64,000 nucleotides of DNA from Thermoactinomyces daqus (GCF_000763315.1 NZ_JPST01000015.1:78057-142056); one strand, 5' to 3'. Positions 37,548 to 47,244 are shown, numbered from the stretch's first letter. A program made the numbers and translations. Notes: generated by a model not told the origin, from the sequence alone.

Positions 37548-37575
37548 CTGGTGCAGCGCCGGGAGACAATGATGT

Positions 37576-38148
37576 TCAGGACTGTTTTCGCATATTGTAA
37601 ATATTCATCGCTTCGAGAAAAGTGGAACTGAGCCAACGTTCTACGGCATCTGCCGAGCGCACGACTGCATCGGATATCTCCTCCAATTCGGCGGAAGAAA
37701 ATGTGCCCAGCACATAATCCGGTATAGGAACCGGGCTTTCCGGCCTGCCGATGCCGATCTTGATCCGCTTGAACTGATCGCTGCCCAGATGAGCGATAAT
37801 TGATTTCATCCCGTTATGTCCGCCGGCGCTTCCTTTCAGTCGCAACCGAATTTGTCCAGGCGGCAGGTCCAGGTCGTCGTAAATGACGCATAAATCTTCC
37901 AGATCCGCCTTCAGCCAGTCCATTGCCGGACGGACGGCTTCACCGGATAAATTCATATAAGTCAAGGGCTTCATGAGGATCACCTTTTCCCCCCGGATCA
38001 CCCCTTCTCCCACTTCCGCATTCCACTTTTCTTTTGTGACGGGAATTCCCCATCGCCGGCTCAGTTCGTCAATCACCCAAAAGCCGATATTATGACGGGT
38101 CCTGGCATACTTGATGCCCGGATTCCCCAACCCTGCAATCAATTTCAT
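37576..38148 (-). CDS. pth: Peptidyl-tRNA hydrolase (SpoVC)
   Basis: From the ATG at 38148 (GAGGAGG six bases before) the product is 190 aa. Motifs are G-L-G-N-P-G-I-K-Y-A-R-T-R-H-N-I-G-F (catalytic His), M-K-P-L-T-Y-M-N-L-S-G, V-I-Y-D-D-L-D-L-P and G-S-A-G-G-H-N-G-M-K-S. It releases tRNA from peptidyl-tRNA. The eight upstream open codons carry the ribosome-binding site and are not coding. Confidence 0.96.
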   Translation of the reverse strand: MKLIAGLGNPGIKYARTRHNIGFWVIDELSRRWGIPVTKEKWNAEVGEGVIRGEKVILMKPLTYMNLSGEAVRPAMDWLKADLEDLCVIYDDLDLPPGQIRLRLKGSAGGHNGMKSIIAHLGSDQFKRIKIGIGRPESPVPIPDYVLGTFSSAELEEISDAVVRSADAVERWLSSTFLEAMNIYNMRKQS

Positions 38149-38368
38149 GCTGTTCCTCCTCAAGTCTGGCAAGCCTCAACCCATTGGAAGGATGAGGGAC
38201 GGTTTTTACTCCATTTTTTTATTTTCTCAGATCAGCCGCAAATTAAAAAGGCTTCCCCTTTGCAGATTATTGTAAATGTAAACAGCTTTTTCTGTTGCCA
38301 ATTTTACAACGGATCACATCAAATTCAAAATATCCCGTTAAACAGGTGCAAAAAAAGCGAGAGGATAT

Positions 38369-38396
38369 AAAAAAAGCGCAACCGGGAAAGTTGCGC
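38369..38396 (-). terminator. Terminator of ctc
   Basis: GCGCAAC (38376-38382) pairs with GTTGCGC (38390-38396), followed on the minus strand by seven T residues. Confidence 0.85.
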
Positions 38397-38404
38397 GTCG
38401 GGGA

Positions 38405-38992
38405 TCACTCGTTTTCTTTTTCGTTTTCTTCTTCCGCCTCCTGCGAAACTTCTCCTGCCTGAGGAGGCACGATGCTGACAACAACGGCTTCCGGGTCTGC
38501 CAGGAGCTCAACCCCCTCGGGGAGATGCAGATGATTCAGCGATAAGCTATCCCCCATTTCCAAGCCACTGATGTCCAGTGTCAATTCCTGCGGCAACCGG
38601 TCGGGCAGGGTGCGGACTTCGACCGTGCGCAGATGTTGTTCAACGATGCCGCCCGCTTTCGCTCCCGGAGCTTCCCCTGTGAGAACGAGGGGAACTTCTG
38701 CATCAATCGGCCGGTTTTTCTCCACTTTGAAGAAATCGATATGCAGCAGGCGATCTTTAACCGGGTCTCTCTGGATGTCTCGAACCATTACACGATAAGC
38801 TTTTCCTTCCAAACGCAGATCAGCAAAGCCTCTTGCCCCGAGTTTGCGAACCTCGCTTTCCGCCACGTGAATCAACTCGGGGGAAAAATCCTTCCCATAC
38901 AGGACTGCGGGTATTCTGCCTTCCCGGCGCAACCGGTTTATATATCCCTGCGTTGTTCTTTCCCGCTTCTCTGCTGTAATGGCAACTGACAT
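38405..38992 (-). CDS. ctc: Ribosomal protein bL25, general stress protein Ctc
   Basis: From the ATG at 38992 the product is 195 aa. It has the L25 N-terminal 5S rRNA-binding domain (A-V-L-Y-G-K-D-F, H-I-D-F-F-K-V) and the C-terminal TL5/Ctc domain (V-E-V-R-T-L-P-D-R-L-P-Q), ending in a Glu-rich tail. The long form is the CTC type found on stress-adapted ribosomes. The gap of about 284 bp to prs is non-coding; I did not see a clear sigB promoter in it. Confidence 0.95.
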   Translation of the reverse strand: MSVAITAEKRERTTQGYINRLRREGRIPAVLYGKDFSPELIHVAESEVRKLGARGFADLRLEGKAYRVMVRDIQRDPVKDRLLHIDFFKVEKNRPIDAEVPLVLTGEAPGAKAGGIVEQHLRTVEVRTLPDRLPQELTLDISGLEMGDSLSLNHLHLPEGVELLADPEAVVVSIVPPQAGEVSQEAEEENEKENE

Positions 38993-39276
38993 AACCAAAC
39001 ATCCCCTTTCTTGAGTAAGGGTATACCCGGATCATCGGCTTCCTAAACTTCAGCTGCCGTCAACCGGCAAAAAAAGTTCCATCTCCCGCAAACACCGGAA
39101 CAAATCTCAAAAAAAGGAAGGCGCTTTCTCTGTTTTGCAAAAGTACAGGTGTGTTACAGGTTGGATCGTGATGTCCCCTTAACCTCCCCACATCGATGGT
39201 CGGTGAAAGGGGCACCACTCCCCACCCGAGTTTGCCGGTTTTCATCCTGATTTGGTTTGGCATCATGTCCGTTTTC

Positions 39277-40224
39277 TCAGTCAAACAGCTTGCTGACCGA
39301 TTGCTCATTATGAACGCGCAAAATGGCCTCCCCCAGCAAAGCAGCAACAGACAAGACCTTAACCTTGTCCAATTGCTTGTTTTCCGACAGCGGAATCGTA
39401 TCGGTTACCACCATCTCTTTGAGATTGGAATCACGGATTCGGTCAATGGCCGGACCGGAGAAGACCGGATGGGTACAGCAAGTGTAAACTTCCTTGGCGC
39501 CATGCTCCATCAAGGCGTTGACGGCCAGCGTGATCGTTCCGGCGGTATCAATGATGTCATCAATAATGATGGCTGTTTTTCCTTTTACATCTCCGACAAT
39601 GTTCATCACTTCAGCCACGTTGGGTTCGGGCCGGCGCTTATCGATGATCGCAATCGGCGCTTCCAAACGCTCAGCCAAACGACGAGCCCGAATCACGCCA
39701 CCGTGGTCGGGGGAGACAACAACGACATCGGTTAAGCCCTTGCTTTTGAAATAGTCTCCGAGGATCGGCACACCCATCAGGTTATCCACGGGGATATCAA
39801 AAAAGCCCTGAATCTGTGTTGCGTGCAAATCCATTGTAATCACGCGGTCGGCTCCGGCTGTTTCGATCAGATTGGCCACCAGTTTGGCCGTGATCGGATC
39901 GCGCGCACGGGTTTTGCGATCCTGGCGGGCATAGCCATAATAGGGAATCACCACATTAATCGTTCCCGCGGAAGCTCGGCGCAGCGCATCAACCATGACC
40001 AATAGTTCCATCAGGTGCTGGTTGACAGGATCACAGGTGGATTGGATCACATACACATCGGAGCCGCGCACACTCTCATTCAGTTTGACATGAATTTCCC
40101 CATCGCTGAATTTGCCGACATGGGCATCACCGAGCGGGATCCCGATATGATCGCAAATCGCCTTTGACAAAGCGGGATTGGAATTGCAACTGAATACCTG
40201 CAAGCGAGAATTACCTGTCGACAT
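39277..40224 (-). CDS. prs: Ribose-phosphate pyrophosphokinase
   Basis: From the ATG at 40224 (GGAGG eleven bases before) the product is 315 aa, the usual size. Motifs are [17 protein letters not shown] (ATP and Mg site), V-V-S-P-D-H-G-G-V and the PRPP loop [12 protein letters not shown]. It makes PRPP from ribose 5-phosphate and ATP. It lies 25 bp after glmU and is probably co-transcribed with it. Confidence 0.97.
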   Translation of the reverse strand: MSTGNSRLQVFSCNSNPALSKAICDHIGIPLGDAHVGKFSDGEIHVKLNESVRGSDVYVIQSTCDPVNQHLMELLVMVDALRRASAGTINVVIPYYGYARQDRKTRARDPITAKLVANLIETAGADRVITMDLHATQIQGFFDIPVDNLMGVPILGDYFKSKGLTDVVVVSPDHGGVIRARRLAERLEAPIAIIDKRRPEPNVAEVMNIVGDVKGKTAIIIDDIIDTAGTITLAVNALMEHGAKEVYTCCTHPVFSGPAIDRIRDSNLKEMVVTDTIPLSENKQLDKVKVLSVAALLGEAILRVHNEQSVSKLFD

Positions 40225-40249
40225 AAGCTGAAGTTCCTCCAATTTCATT

Positions 40250-41632
40250 TCATTTGGCTGAGCGTTTTTCTTTTAATTTTTGCGCGTAACCCGGTTTGTT
40301 GGTTTGCCGCTCACGCGCAATCGCCAGGGCATCTTTCGGCACATTGTCCGTAATGGTTGAACCGGCGGCCACATACGCCCCTTCTTCCACCTTAACCGGA
40401 GCCACCAGGTTAACATTGCAGCCGACGAACGCCCCGTCCTCAATCACCGTTTTGTGTTTATTCAGTCCATCATAATTGACCGTGATCACACCGCAACTGA
40501 CATTTACATTCTCTCCCACATCTGCATCTCCTACATAGGCGAGGTGAGAGATTTTTGTACCGTTTCCGATATTGGCTTTCTTCAGATCGACAAAACAGCC
40601 CACTTTGGTGTTGGCACCCAGATCCGTTCCGGGACGAAGATAAGCGTAAGGCCCGACTTTGGCCTGCTCCCGGATTTTGCTGCCTTCAATCACGGCATAG
40701 CGAATCCGGGCTCCGTCCGCCACCACCACATCGGACAAATCGGCTTGCGGCCCAATGTGGCAACCTTCACCAATGACCGTTTTGCCCCGCAAAAACGTTC
40801 CCGGTTCAATCACGGTATCCGGTCCGATCTCCACATCTGCTTCAATATACGTACTTGCCGGGTCAATGATTGTCACACCGCTTCTCATCGCTTTGCGCAA
40901 AATGCGCTCACGCATCTGTTTCGCCGCTTCGGCCATCTGAACGCGGTCATTCACACCCATCGCTTCATCCGGATCATCAAGAATTTCTGCGCGGATCGGC
41001 TGCCCCTGCTCACGCAAAATGGCTACGACATCCGGCAGGTAATATTCGCCTTGAGCATTATTATTATTAACGAGAGAAAGTGCAGAAAATAATTTTTGAT
41101 TATCAAAACAATAAGTTCCGGTATTAATTTCCTTAATGGCCCGTTCTTCTTCCGACGCGTCTTTTTGCTCGACAATGCGGTCGACTTGGCCGTCCTCCCG
41201 GCGCACGATCCGTCCATAACCGGTCGGGTTCTCCATGACCGCCGTCAGCACGGTCGCTGCCGCACCTGAAGCACGATGGTTTTCCACCAGCTTCCTGAAT
41301 GTTTCCGCGGTAAAGAGAGGATGGTCACCGTTGATCACCAAGGTGATTCCCTCTTCATTTTGCAAAAGAGGCCTTGCTTGCATGACTGCGTGGGCCGTTC
41401 CCAGCTGCTCCTTCTGATCGGCAAATAAAACCCGGTCACCCAGATGTTCTTTAACCGCTTCCGCCTGGTGCCCGACGACAAGAATGGTTTTTTCCGTCTC
41501 AAGTTCATCCAAAGTATCTAGAATATGGTCGATCATCGGTTTTCCGCAAACGGGATGAAGGACTTTGTGTTTTCGTGATTTCATCCGCGTCCCTTTTCCA
41601 GCTGCCAATATCACCGCATAAACATGTTGCAT
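40250..41632 (-). CDS. glmU: Bifunctional GlcNAc-1-P uridyltransferase/GlcN-1-P acetyltransferase
   Basis: From the ATG at 41632 (TTG two codons upstream is possible) the product is 460 aa. The N-terminal pyrophosphorylase domain has [11 protein letters not shown] and G-T-A-H-A-V. From about residue 250 it is a left-handed beta helix of hexapeptide repeats with the acetyltransferase motifs [10 protein letters not shown] and [10 protein letters not shown]. It makes UDP-GlcNAc for cell wall. Confidence 0.97.
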   Translation of the reverse strand: MQHVYAVILAAGKGTRMKSRKHKVLHPVCGKPMIDHILDTLDELETEKTILVVGHQAEAVKEHLGDRVLFADQKEQLGTAHAVMQARPLLQNEEGITLVINGDHPLFTAETFRKLVENHRASGAAATVLTAVMENPTGYGRIVRREDGQVDRIVEQKDASEEERAIKEINTGTYCFDNQKLFSALSLVNNNNAQGEYYLPDVVAILREQGQPIRAEILDDPDEAMGVNDRVQMAEAAKQMRERILRKAMRSGVTIIDPASTYIEADVEIGPDTVIEPGTFLRGKTVIGEGCHIGPQADLSDVVVADGARIRYAVIEGSKIREQAKVGPYAYLRPGTDLGANTKVGCFVDLKKANIGNGTKISHLAYVGDADVGENVNVSCGVITVNYDGLNKHKTVIEDGAFVGCNVNLVAPVKVEEGAYVAAGSTITDNVPKDALAIARERQTNKPGYAQKLKEKRSAK

Positions 41633-41725
41633 GAACAAAGCGCCCCCGTTTCTCGAAACTTCCTCCCTGAATATATCGCATCATATGTAGGATTGCAACC
41701 AAACCGGTCTTTAAACTTTCGCAAC

Positions 41726-41750
41726 AAAAAAGAACCCGGGGCACGGGTTC
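41726..41750 (-). terminator. Terminator of spoVG
   Basis: GAACCCG (41732-41738) pairs with CGGGTTC (41744-41750), followed on the minus strand by TTTTTT. Confidence 0.85.
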
Positions 41751-41778
41751 CTCTTCCTGATTTATCATTTTCCAACCA

Positions 41779-42081
41779 TCACAAAGCTTTTTGCGCGTTG
41801 ATATTCATCTGTTCTGCCGCTTCGAGTTCGCCGGCCTTGCGATACTCTTCCAGAACAGCCGCCTCGATCTTCTCCCGGCTGACCGGAGAAATCGGATGGG
41901 CAATATCGCGAAATTCGCCATCCGGAGTCCGTTTGCTCGGCATGGCAACGAACATCCCGTTATTGCCATCGATCACTCGAATATCATGCACCACAAACTC
42001 GCTGTCAATCGTAATCGAAGCAATCGCACGCATTCGACCTTCACGGTTGACTCTGCGTAAACGCACATCAGTAATTTCCAT
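41779..42081 (-). CDS. spoVG: Regulator SpoVG
   Basis: The 100-aa product matches SpoVG throughout: [36 protein letters not shown] and D-I-A-H-P-I. SpoVG is a small DNA/RNA-binding regulator affecting septation, cortex and surface traits. A sigH-type promoter with exact spacing lies 48 bp upstream. It has its own terminator. Confidence 0.97.
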   Translation of the reverse strand: MEITDVRLRRVNREGRMRAIASITIDSEFVVHDIRVIDGNNGMFVAMPSKRTPDGEFRDIAHPISPVSREKIEAAVLEEYRKAGELEAAEQMNINAQKAL

Positions 42082-42128
42082 CTGCTCCCACCACCTGTTT
42101 CCTATGATGACTAATCATTTCTAAATTA

Positions 42129-42156
42129 CCTATTCGAGGCGACGGGACCAATTCCT
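42129..42156 (-). promoter_or_regulatory. SigH-type promoter of spoVG
   Basis: On the minus strand AGGAATT (42150-42156) and GAATAGG (42129-42135) are separated by 14 bp, the same layout as the sigH promoter of spoVG in B. subtilis. Confidence 0.75.
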
Positions 42157-42199
42157 CCCATAAATAGACAGTATTAGTAAATTTCTCTTGTTTTCCAAT

Positions 42200-42577
42200 C
42201 TATTTCTTCTTGGCAATGACCTCCATCTCAATCAGGACATCTTTGGGCAAACGGGCAACTTCTACGCAGGAGCGAGCCGGCTTATGCCCGGAAAAATATT
42301 GGGCGTAAATCTCATTGATTTGCTGGAACTGATTCATGTCTTTTATGAAAATCGTCGTTTTAATGACATGGTTGTAATCACTTCCGGCTGCTTCCAGCAC
42401 AGCTCCGATATTTTTAAGAACCTGGTGCGTTTGTGTCGCAATATCGGATCCGGCTAGTTCCCCCTCGGGCGTGAGCGGGATCTGCCCGGACGTGAAAATC
42501 AACTCTCCCAGTTCAACCGCCTGTGAGTAAGGACCGATTGCCTGCGGCGCTTTTTCCGTTTGCACTTGTTTGATCAT
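42200..42577 (-). CDS. ridA: Enamine/imine deaminase RidA (YabJ)
   Basis: From the ATG at 42577 (AGGGAG eight bases before) the product is 125 aa. Signature blocks are [26 protein letters not shown] and P-A-R-S-C-V-E-V with the conserved Arg. RidA hydrolyses reactive 2-aminoacrylate. A second ATG two codons upstream overlaps the purR stop, so it is coupled to purR as in B. subtilis. Confidence 0.94.
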   Translation of the reverse strand: MIKQVQTEKAPQAIGPYSQAVELGELIFTSGQIPLTPEGELAGSDIATQTHQVLKNIGAVLEAAGSDYNHVIKTTIFIKDMNQFQQINEIYAQYFSGHKPARSCVEVARLPKDVLIEMEVIAKKK

Positions 42578-43404
42578 GCCCATCTCTCCCTGTTAAAAAT
42601 ATTTCCCAAATCGACTTGTACTCTCCGTTCCTTCACATCCAGTTCCCTGACTTGGACCAATGAGGCATAAGCGTCGACCAACCGTTCCCTGGCCGGGGCT
42701 TCCAGCATCACTCCGACACCGACGACCTCTGCGTTAAACTCGTTCAGAAGATCGAACATCCCCCGCACCGTGCCACCCGCCTTCATGAAATCATCGACAA
42801 TGAGCACGCGTGAACGCTCGGACAAGCTCCGCTTTGACAGAGACAGCTGCCTCATCCGTTTGCCTGAACCCGACACTGTGTTGACCGTCACAACCGATCC
42901 TTCCGTCACCCGATAGTCATAGCGCGCTATCACCACGGGGGCGCGAAGGTAAGCCGCTGTCGCATAAGCGATGGGGATTCCTTTGGTTTCGACGGTTAAA
43001 ACGGCATCGATTTTTTTGCCGCCGAATACCGAGGCGAAAATGCGGCCCATCTCGTTGACCAAGGTTGTGTCTCCCAACAGGTCGGAAAGGTATAAAAACC
43101 CTCCCGGCAAAATTCGTTCGGGATTGCTTAGCCGCTCGCACAATCCTTGAATCACGTGAAGAGCCTGATCCCGGCCGATATCCGGAATATATCTCACGCC
43201 GCCTGCCGCACCGGCCACCGTCTCTAATTCGCCATTTCCTTCTGCTTTCAACACTTCATCAATGATGTCCAAATCCTCACTGATCGAAGATTTGGCCGCA
43301 TGGTATCGCTCAGCAAAAGTCGTAAGCGGAATTAAACGGTATGGCTGGACCAGTAATTGGCGGGTCATGTCAACCAGTCTCGCGCTCCGTTTCCACTTAT
43401 CCAT
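42574..43404 (-). CDS. purR: Purine repressor PurR
   Basis: From the ATG at 43404 (GGAGG six bases before) the product is 276 aa. An N-terminal winged helix (about residues 1-75) is followed by a phosphoribosyltransferase-like domain with the PRPP motif [13 protein letters not shown]. PurR represses purine genes and PRPP relieves repression. A possible PurBox lies upstream. The 23 extra codons open upstream have no support. Confidence 0.95.
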   Translation of the reverse strand: MDKWKRSARLVDMTRQLLVQPYRLIPLTTFAERYHAAKSSISEDLDIIDEVLKAEGNGELETVAGAAGGVRYIPDIGRDQALHVIQGLCERLSNPERILPGGFLYLSDLLGDTTLVNEMGRIFASVFGGKKIDAVLTVETKGIPIAYATAAYLRAPVVIARYDYRVTEGSVVTVNTVSGSGKRMRQLSLSKRSLSERSRVLIVDDFMKAGGTVRGMFDLLNEFNAEVVGVGVMLEAPARERLVDAYASLVQVRELDVKERRVQVDLGNIFNRERWA

Positions 43405-43439
43405 TCCATACCTCCGAAGTCCTAATATTCCTGACCGAA

Positions 43440-43462
43440 ATATATCATTTTGTTCGGATTCC
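43440..43462 (-). promoter_or_regulatory. Candidate PurBox upstream of purR
   Basis: The minus strand has AATCCGAACAAA (core CCGAAC at 43452-43457), matching the PurBox core with A/T flanks, and an inverted TTTCGG about 11 bp further. Spacing is shorter than the usual 16-17 bp between paired boxes, so autoregulation is only a suggestion. Confidence 0.35.
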
Positions 43463-44338
43463 ATCAAGCACACTTTCCGTGCGTACTCCCAGCATGCGCA
43501 CGCAATAGACTTGCCGGCAAAATCCCCGAAGGCTGTTTACAATCCGTCTCGCCCGCGATTCTTGCCTTATCAGGGCAAAAACCGTGGGTCCGCTGCCGGA
43601 CATTAACACGCCATCGGCTCCGAACTCTTTCATCTTCTTCTTGATCTTGCCCACATCCTCATGCATTTCCATCGTCACCGGCTCCAACACATTCCCCAAC
43701 AGACGAACCATGTGATCGTAATCTCGTTTTCTCAGCGCCTCTGCCATTTGTTCTGTTTCCGGGTGCTCCGCGATTTCATCCACTTTCAGACGTCCGAATA
43801 CATCCGCCGTGGAAACGCCGTGCCCCGGCTTGGCCAGCACGACCCAGCAGGGCGGCGGCGGAGGCAACGGGGCGAGGATCTCTCCCCGTCCTCTGGCGAT
43901 TGCAGTGCCTGAATAAACGCAAAAAGGAACGTCCGAACCGATTTCCGCTCCGATGGCTGCCAGTTCTTCATCGCTCAAACCCAGCCCCCATAACCGGTTC
44001 AGCCCGCGCAGGGTTGCCGCCGCATCGCTGCTTCCCCCGGCGAGTCCCGCTGCTACCGGAATATGTTTATCAATTCGGATATGTATCCCGCGCTTGATCC
44101 CGATTTTCTCTCTCAGAAGAACGGCGGCGCGATAAGCGAGATTCCGTTCATCCTGCGGCACGAGTCCCGAACTGGATTCCAGTGTGATGGACGAGCTTTC
44201 CTTTTCAAACAAATCGATTCTGTCAAACAGATCGACTGTCGTCATCACCATTTCCAGTTCATGGTATCCATCCTGCCGTTTATAAAGGGCATCCAGTGTC
44301 AGATTTATTTTGGCCGGTGCTTTGACTGAAACGAGCAA
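43445..44338 (-). CDS. ispE: 4-diphosphocytidyl-2-C-methyl-D-erythritol kinase
   Basis: The 297-aa product belongs to the GHMP kinases: [11 protein letters not shown] at the start, [15 protein letters not shown] (ATP loop) and M-S-G-S-G-P-T-V-F near the C terminus. It phosphorylates CDP-methylerythritol in the non-mevalonate isoprenoid pathway. The start is TTG at 44338, preceded by GGGGGGAAG; it matches the homologous N terminus. The end overlaps the purR promoter region. Confidence 0.95.
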   Translation of the reverse strand: MLVSVKAPAKINLTLDALYKRQDGYHELEMVMTTVDLFDRIDLFEKESSSITLESSSGLVPQDERNLAYRAAVLLREKIGIKRGIHIRIDKHIPVAAGLAGGSSDAAATLRGLNRLWGLGLSDEELAAIGAEIGSDVPFCVYSGTAIARGRGEILAPLPPPPPCWVVLAKPGHGVSTADVFGRLKVDEIAEHPETEQMAEALRKRDYDHMVRLLGNVLEPVTMEMHEDVGKIKKKMKEFGADGVLMSGSGPTVFALIRQESRARRIVNSLRGFCRQVYCVRMLGVRTESVLDGIRTK

Positions 44339-44472
44339 TTCTCTTCCCCCCAGTGCACCAACTGATGATTTCTCCGTTGTTTAACAAGAGCGGTTGACCA
44401 GACTTTCCTTATTTTATCACGATCGGTTCGCCAGAAGTATGAAAAGAAATCGGGTGTAACCATCCAGACAAG

Positions 44473-44503
44473 AAAAGCCCAAGGGAAATATCCCTTTGGG
44501 CTT
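44473..44503 (-). terminator. Terminator of sspF
   Basis: AAGCCCAAGGGA (44475-44486) pairs with TCCCTTTGGGCTT (44491-44503), followed on the minus strand by TTTTCTTG. Confidence 0.85.
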
Positions 44504-44513
44504 CTTACCCTGT

Positions 44514-44702
44514 TTACTTTCCTGAATCTCTCGCAGCCAAATGTTCTTCGGCGATCTGAATCGCCCGTTTCACCATGTTTCCCGCATCGCGGGTTCTGAT
44601 TCCACCCCAGCCTTCACGCTGAACCACATCGTAAAAGCCGAGGTCTTTGGCCAACTCATACTTAAAGGCTTCTGACATCACTCCACCACGCCGACGTGCC
44701 AA
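44514..44702 (-). CDS. sspF: Small acid-soluble spore protein SspF
   Basis: The 62-aa product is nearly identical in layout to SspF, the minor alpha/beta-type [26 protein letters not shown] and the [16 protein letters not shown] block. These proteins coat and protect spore DNA. The start is TTG with AGGAGG seven bases before. A sigG-type promoter and a cre site lie directly upstream. Confidence 0.95.
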   Translation of the reverse strand: MARRRGGVMSEAFKYELAKDLGFYDVVQREGWGGIRTRDAGNMVKRAIQIAEEHLAARDSGK

Positions 44703-44748
44703 GTGATCCCCTCCTTTTCGGATTCAAGAACAAGTCACAGGGCATCCC

Positions 44749-44778
44749 TAGTATGACAAATTCAACGCATTTTTATGT
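44749..44778 (-). promoter_or_regulatory. SigG-type promoter of sspF
   Basis: On the minus strand ACATA (44774-44778) and CATACTA (44749-44755) are 18 bp apart, fitting the sigG consensus (GMATR and CATNMTA) with one mismatch in the -35. Confidence 0.6.
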
Positions 44779-44789
44779 AAGCGCTTTCA
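44776..44789 (-). promoter_or_regulatory. Perfect cre (CcpA) site overlapping the sspF -35
   Basis: The minus strand reads TGAAAGCGCTTACA, matching the catabolite-response consensus TGWAANCGNTNWCA at all positions. It lies between the veg terminator and the sspF promoter and overlaps the -35 by 3 bp. Confidence 0.65.
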
Positions 44790-44796
44790 CATCGTG

Positions 44797-44823
44797 AAAA
44801 AAAGAACACACCGAAATGTGTTC
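44797..44823 (-). terminator. Terminator of veg
   Basis: GAACACA (44804-44810) pairs with TGTGTTC (44817-44823), followed on the minus strand by seven T residues, 3 bp after the veg stop. Confidence 0.88.
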
Positions 44824-44825
44824 CA

Positions 44826-45107
44826 TTATTGAGATGTTTTCACGTATTTCACGGGAATTTGTTCGTTATTGTTATTAAAAACAGTGAGTTCCACTGATTC
44901 TGTCAGTATATCTGCATAGCTGTAAGAAACTCGGTTGAAAGAATGGTCTTCATCCAACTTGACAACGAACACGGAGGGGTAAGTCTCTTCGAGAATCCCG
45001 GTCCGTTCAACGGTCTTACGGCGTCCGCTGTTTGCTTTTAAGCGGATTTTTTGTCCGATGTATCCCTCAAGAGTACACTTGATTTCGGTTAACGCGTTTT
45101 TGCCCAT
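44826..45107 (-). CDS. veg: Veg protein
   Basis: The 93-aa product matches Veg: [24 protein letters not shown] and [13 protein letters not shown]. In B. subtilis Veg influences biofilm formation and spore outgrowth and is expressed from one of the strongest vegetative promoters. Here tandem strong promoters precede it and a tight terminator follows, consistent with a highly expressed monocistronic gene. Confidence 0.95.
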   Translation of the reverse strand: MGKNALTEIKCTLEGYIGQKIRLKANSGRRKTVERTGILEETYPSVFVVKLDEDHSFNRVSYSYADILTESVELTVFNNNNEQIPVKYVKTSQ

Positions 45108-45132
45108 TGGTCGACCACCTCACTTATAGAAG

Positions 45133-45161
45133 ATTATACTACAAGCGATGTGCAAAGTCAA
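45133..45161 (-). promoter_or_regulatory. Proximal sigA promoter of veg
   Basis: On the minus strand TTGACT (45156-45161), 17-bp spacer, perfect TATAAT (45133-45138). Confidence 0.8.
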
Positions 45162-45168
45162 ACGATTT

Positions 45169-45198
45169 ATTATAGCAGGGGGACAAACTTCTTGTCAA
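45169..45198 (-). promoter_or_regulatory. Distal sigA promoter of veg
   Basis: On the minus strand TTGACA (45193-45198), 18-bp spacer, TATAAT (45169-45174), both hexamers perfect. It lies 36 bp upstream of the proximal promoter. Confidence 0.8.
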
Positions 45199-45234
45199 TG
45201 GGATTCTGCATAATTTTTTGCCATAAAATAAGAC

Positions 45235-45708
45235 TCACTTGGTAAAACGGTCAGCCACGGCACTGGCCGCAAAAGATTCCGGCTTGATCTTGGCCGTATA
45301 GCCGACAGACGTGACCCAACCGACCACTTCCTGAATCAGTTTTCTCGTCTCCCCCTGCTGCCCCACATCCAAGTGGATCTCCATCGGAATGTTGACGGAA
45401 AAACCAAAGAACCCTTTTTCCTTCAGCAGTTCCACCACTTTCAAACTGTATTCCGTCTCGCGATAAATGCGGTAACGGAGATCACGCATCGCGTTATGGC
45501 GAATCTTCGCATAGTAGAAAGTGGCACCTTTGCCGATGCGCTGCACAATTACGGCCGTGACGTAGATGGTCTCCCGCTCGCGCGTTTGCGAGTCGGTGCC
45601 GATCACCATCTTATAGCTGGCCTTCGGGTCTTCCTGAATATATTCCTTAATCTCCGCAATCATGTGATCAAGACTGCGTCGGCCCTTACGAGGATGATAA
45701 AAGTTCAC
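45235..45708 (-). CDS. ykuK: YkuK-family RNase H-like protein
   Basis: The 157-aa product matches the YkuK/DUF458 family: V-I-G-T-D-S-Q near residue 36, A-V-I-V-Q-R-I-G-K-G, and the E-I-H-L-D-V-G block, which carry acidic residues expected for an RNase H-like fold. Its substrate is unknown. It sits between ksgA and veg, the place of the spore protease gene yabG in B. subtilis, so this is a positional replacement. The stop lies just upstream of the distal veg promoter. Confidence 0.85.
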   Translation of the reverse strand: MNFYHPRKGRRSLDHMIAEIKEYIQEDPKASYKMVIGTDSQTRERETIYVTAVIVQRIGKGATFYYAKIRHNAMRDLRYRIYRETEYSLKVVELLKEKGFFGFSVNIPMEIHLDVGQQGETRKLIQEVVGWVTSVGYTAKIKPESFAASAVADRFTK

Positions 45709-45742
45709 GGAAAAACCCCCAACGATTTAGGATGGTTTGATC

Positions 45743-46645
45743 CTACACGTCGAGTCTGAGGTTCGTATCCGCTTTTGCATCTATTACTTCGGTTAATCGT
45801 GCATATTCCGCCAGGTCTAATGTTTCTCCGCGTCGTTTCGGATCAATATCCGCCTCACGAAGCAACCTCTCCACTTCCGCTTTGTCCAGGCTGGTGAGGA
45901 GATTGGCATGAAGCGAATTCAACAGAGTTTTGCGCCGCTGAGCAAAAGCTGCTCGCACGATTTTGAAAAAGAGTGACTGATTTCCAACTTCGACCGCAGG
46001 TTGATCGCGGATGGTTAAACACGCCACTGCGGAATCCACCTGTGGACGGGGAACGAAAACATGACTTGGAACGCGGGCCACTTCTTTTGCTTCAGCAAAA
46101 TACTGCACCAGTACGCTCAGCGAACTGTAATCCTTCGTTCCCGGCTTCGCAGTCATGCGGTCGGCCACTTCCTTCTGGATCATGATGACGATATTTTTGA
46201 GCGGCAGTCTCTCCGTGAGCAGCCTGATCACAATCGGGGATGTGACATAATAGGGAAGATTGGCGACCACATGAAGGGAATTCACTTTCTGAAAATATTC
46301 ATCCACCAGAGCATGAAGATCGACGGTCAAAGCATCTCCATGAACTATTTCCACCTGCGGCCGGGTTTGAAACAAATCCTTCAAAACCGGAACCAACCGG
46401 CCGTCAATTTCAACAGCAACCACTTTTTTCGCTTGATCGGCAATGCGCTCGGTCAGAGCGCCGATCCCAGGCCCGATCTCAATCACTCCCGAATCGGGGG
46501 TTAAATCCGCTGCGCGAATGATCTTGTCCAGGACATGGGAATCAGTGAGGAAATTTTGGCCCAAGCTCTTTTTTAGTATGATTCCATATTGGTTAAGAAT
46601 ATCCCTCGTCCGTACAGAAATCGGTTTTTGCGTCATCCCTTCCAT
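45743..46645 (-). CDS. rsmA: 16S rRNA dimethyladenosine transferase
   Basis: The 300-aa product (KsgA) has the SAM motif I-E-I-G-P-G-I-G-A-L-T-E and the catalytic V-V-A-N-L-P-Y-Y-V-T motif, preceded by L-G-Q-N-F-L-T-D. It dimethylates two adjacent adenines near the 3' end of 16S rRNA during 30S assembly. Start is at 46645 or the ATG three codons on; the first overlaps rnmV by 13 bp. The rnmV-ksgA pair is conserved. Confidence 0.96.
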   Translation of the reverse strand: MEGMTQKPISVRTRDILNQYGIILKKSLGQNFLTDSHVLDKIIRAADLTPDSGVIEIGPGIGALTERIADQAKKVVAVEIDGRLVPVLKDLFQTRPQVEIVHGDALTVDLHALVDEYFQKVNSLHVVANLPYYVTSPIVIRLLTERLPLKNIVIMIQKEVADRMTAKPGTKDYSSLSVLVQYFAEAKEVARVPSHVFVPRPQVDSAVACLTIRDQPAVEVGNQSLFFKIVRAAFAQRRKTLLNSLHANLLTSLDKAEVERLLREADIDPKRRGETLDLAEYARLTEVIDAKADTNLRLDV

Positions 46646-47199
46646 CCTTCCTCCTCTGCTGCCATGGCTTGCAGCAGTTCTTCACGCGAAATGCACAGCA
46701 CTTGCAGACGACGGTAAAATTGCTTGGCATTCCCGTAACCAATCCCCAAACGCTCTGCGATCCGTTCTCTGCGTTTGCGCGAATCGCTCCCGCCGGCAAA
46801 ACCCAATTCATAATATTCTTCCCAGGTGAGCGGCGGCTCTGGCTCCTCCCCGTCCCATTCGGCGCGAACGGACTGGAGCGCCTTGGCAATCGCCTCCGCC
46901 CCGGCGTGTTCAATGCCGATTTTACCCTTCCCTACGGCTTCGCTTTGCGGCAAAAAGGCGTGTTTCACCCCGGCCACATTTTCCGAAATGATGCGCCGGA
47001 TCCGTTCTCCGGCATAGTCAGGGTCGGTAAACACGATCACTCCCCGCTTTGCCTGCGCCCGTTTTATCTCGGCAAGCACCTCTTCTCCCAGCGCCGAGCC
47101 CCGCGTTTCAATTGTATCGGCTTCGACGGCGCGCCTGATCGCCAATGTATCGTTTTTTCCTTCTACGACAATAACTTCTTTCAACTTCGGACGTGACAA
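46633..47199 (-). CDS. rnmV: Ribonuclease M5, 5S rRNA maturation
   Basis: The 188-aa product has the Toprim acidic motifs V-V-E-G-K-N-D-T and F-T-D-P-D-Y-A-G-E-R-I-R, typical of RNase M5, and a C-terminal DUF4093 domain (R-K-R-R-E-R-I-A-E-R-L-G-I-G). It trims both ends of precursor 5S rRNA with ribosomal protein uL18; a 5S gene occurs at the right end of this window. The start appears to be TTG at 47199, with AGAGG upstream. Confidence 0.94.
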   Translation of the reverse strand: MSRPKLKEVIVVEGKNDTLAIRRAVEADTIETRGSALGEEVLAEIKRAQAKRGVIVFTDPDYAGERIRRIISENVAGVKHAFLPQSEAVGKGKIGIEHAGAEAIAKALQSVRAEWDGEEPEPPLTWEEYYELGFAGGSDSRKRRERIAERLGIGYGNAKQFYRRLQVLCISREELLQAMAAEEEGWKG

Positions 47200-47244
47200 A
47201 ATAAGCTACCTCTTTCCAGGACTGTATTTCAAACTGAACTTTGA

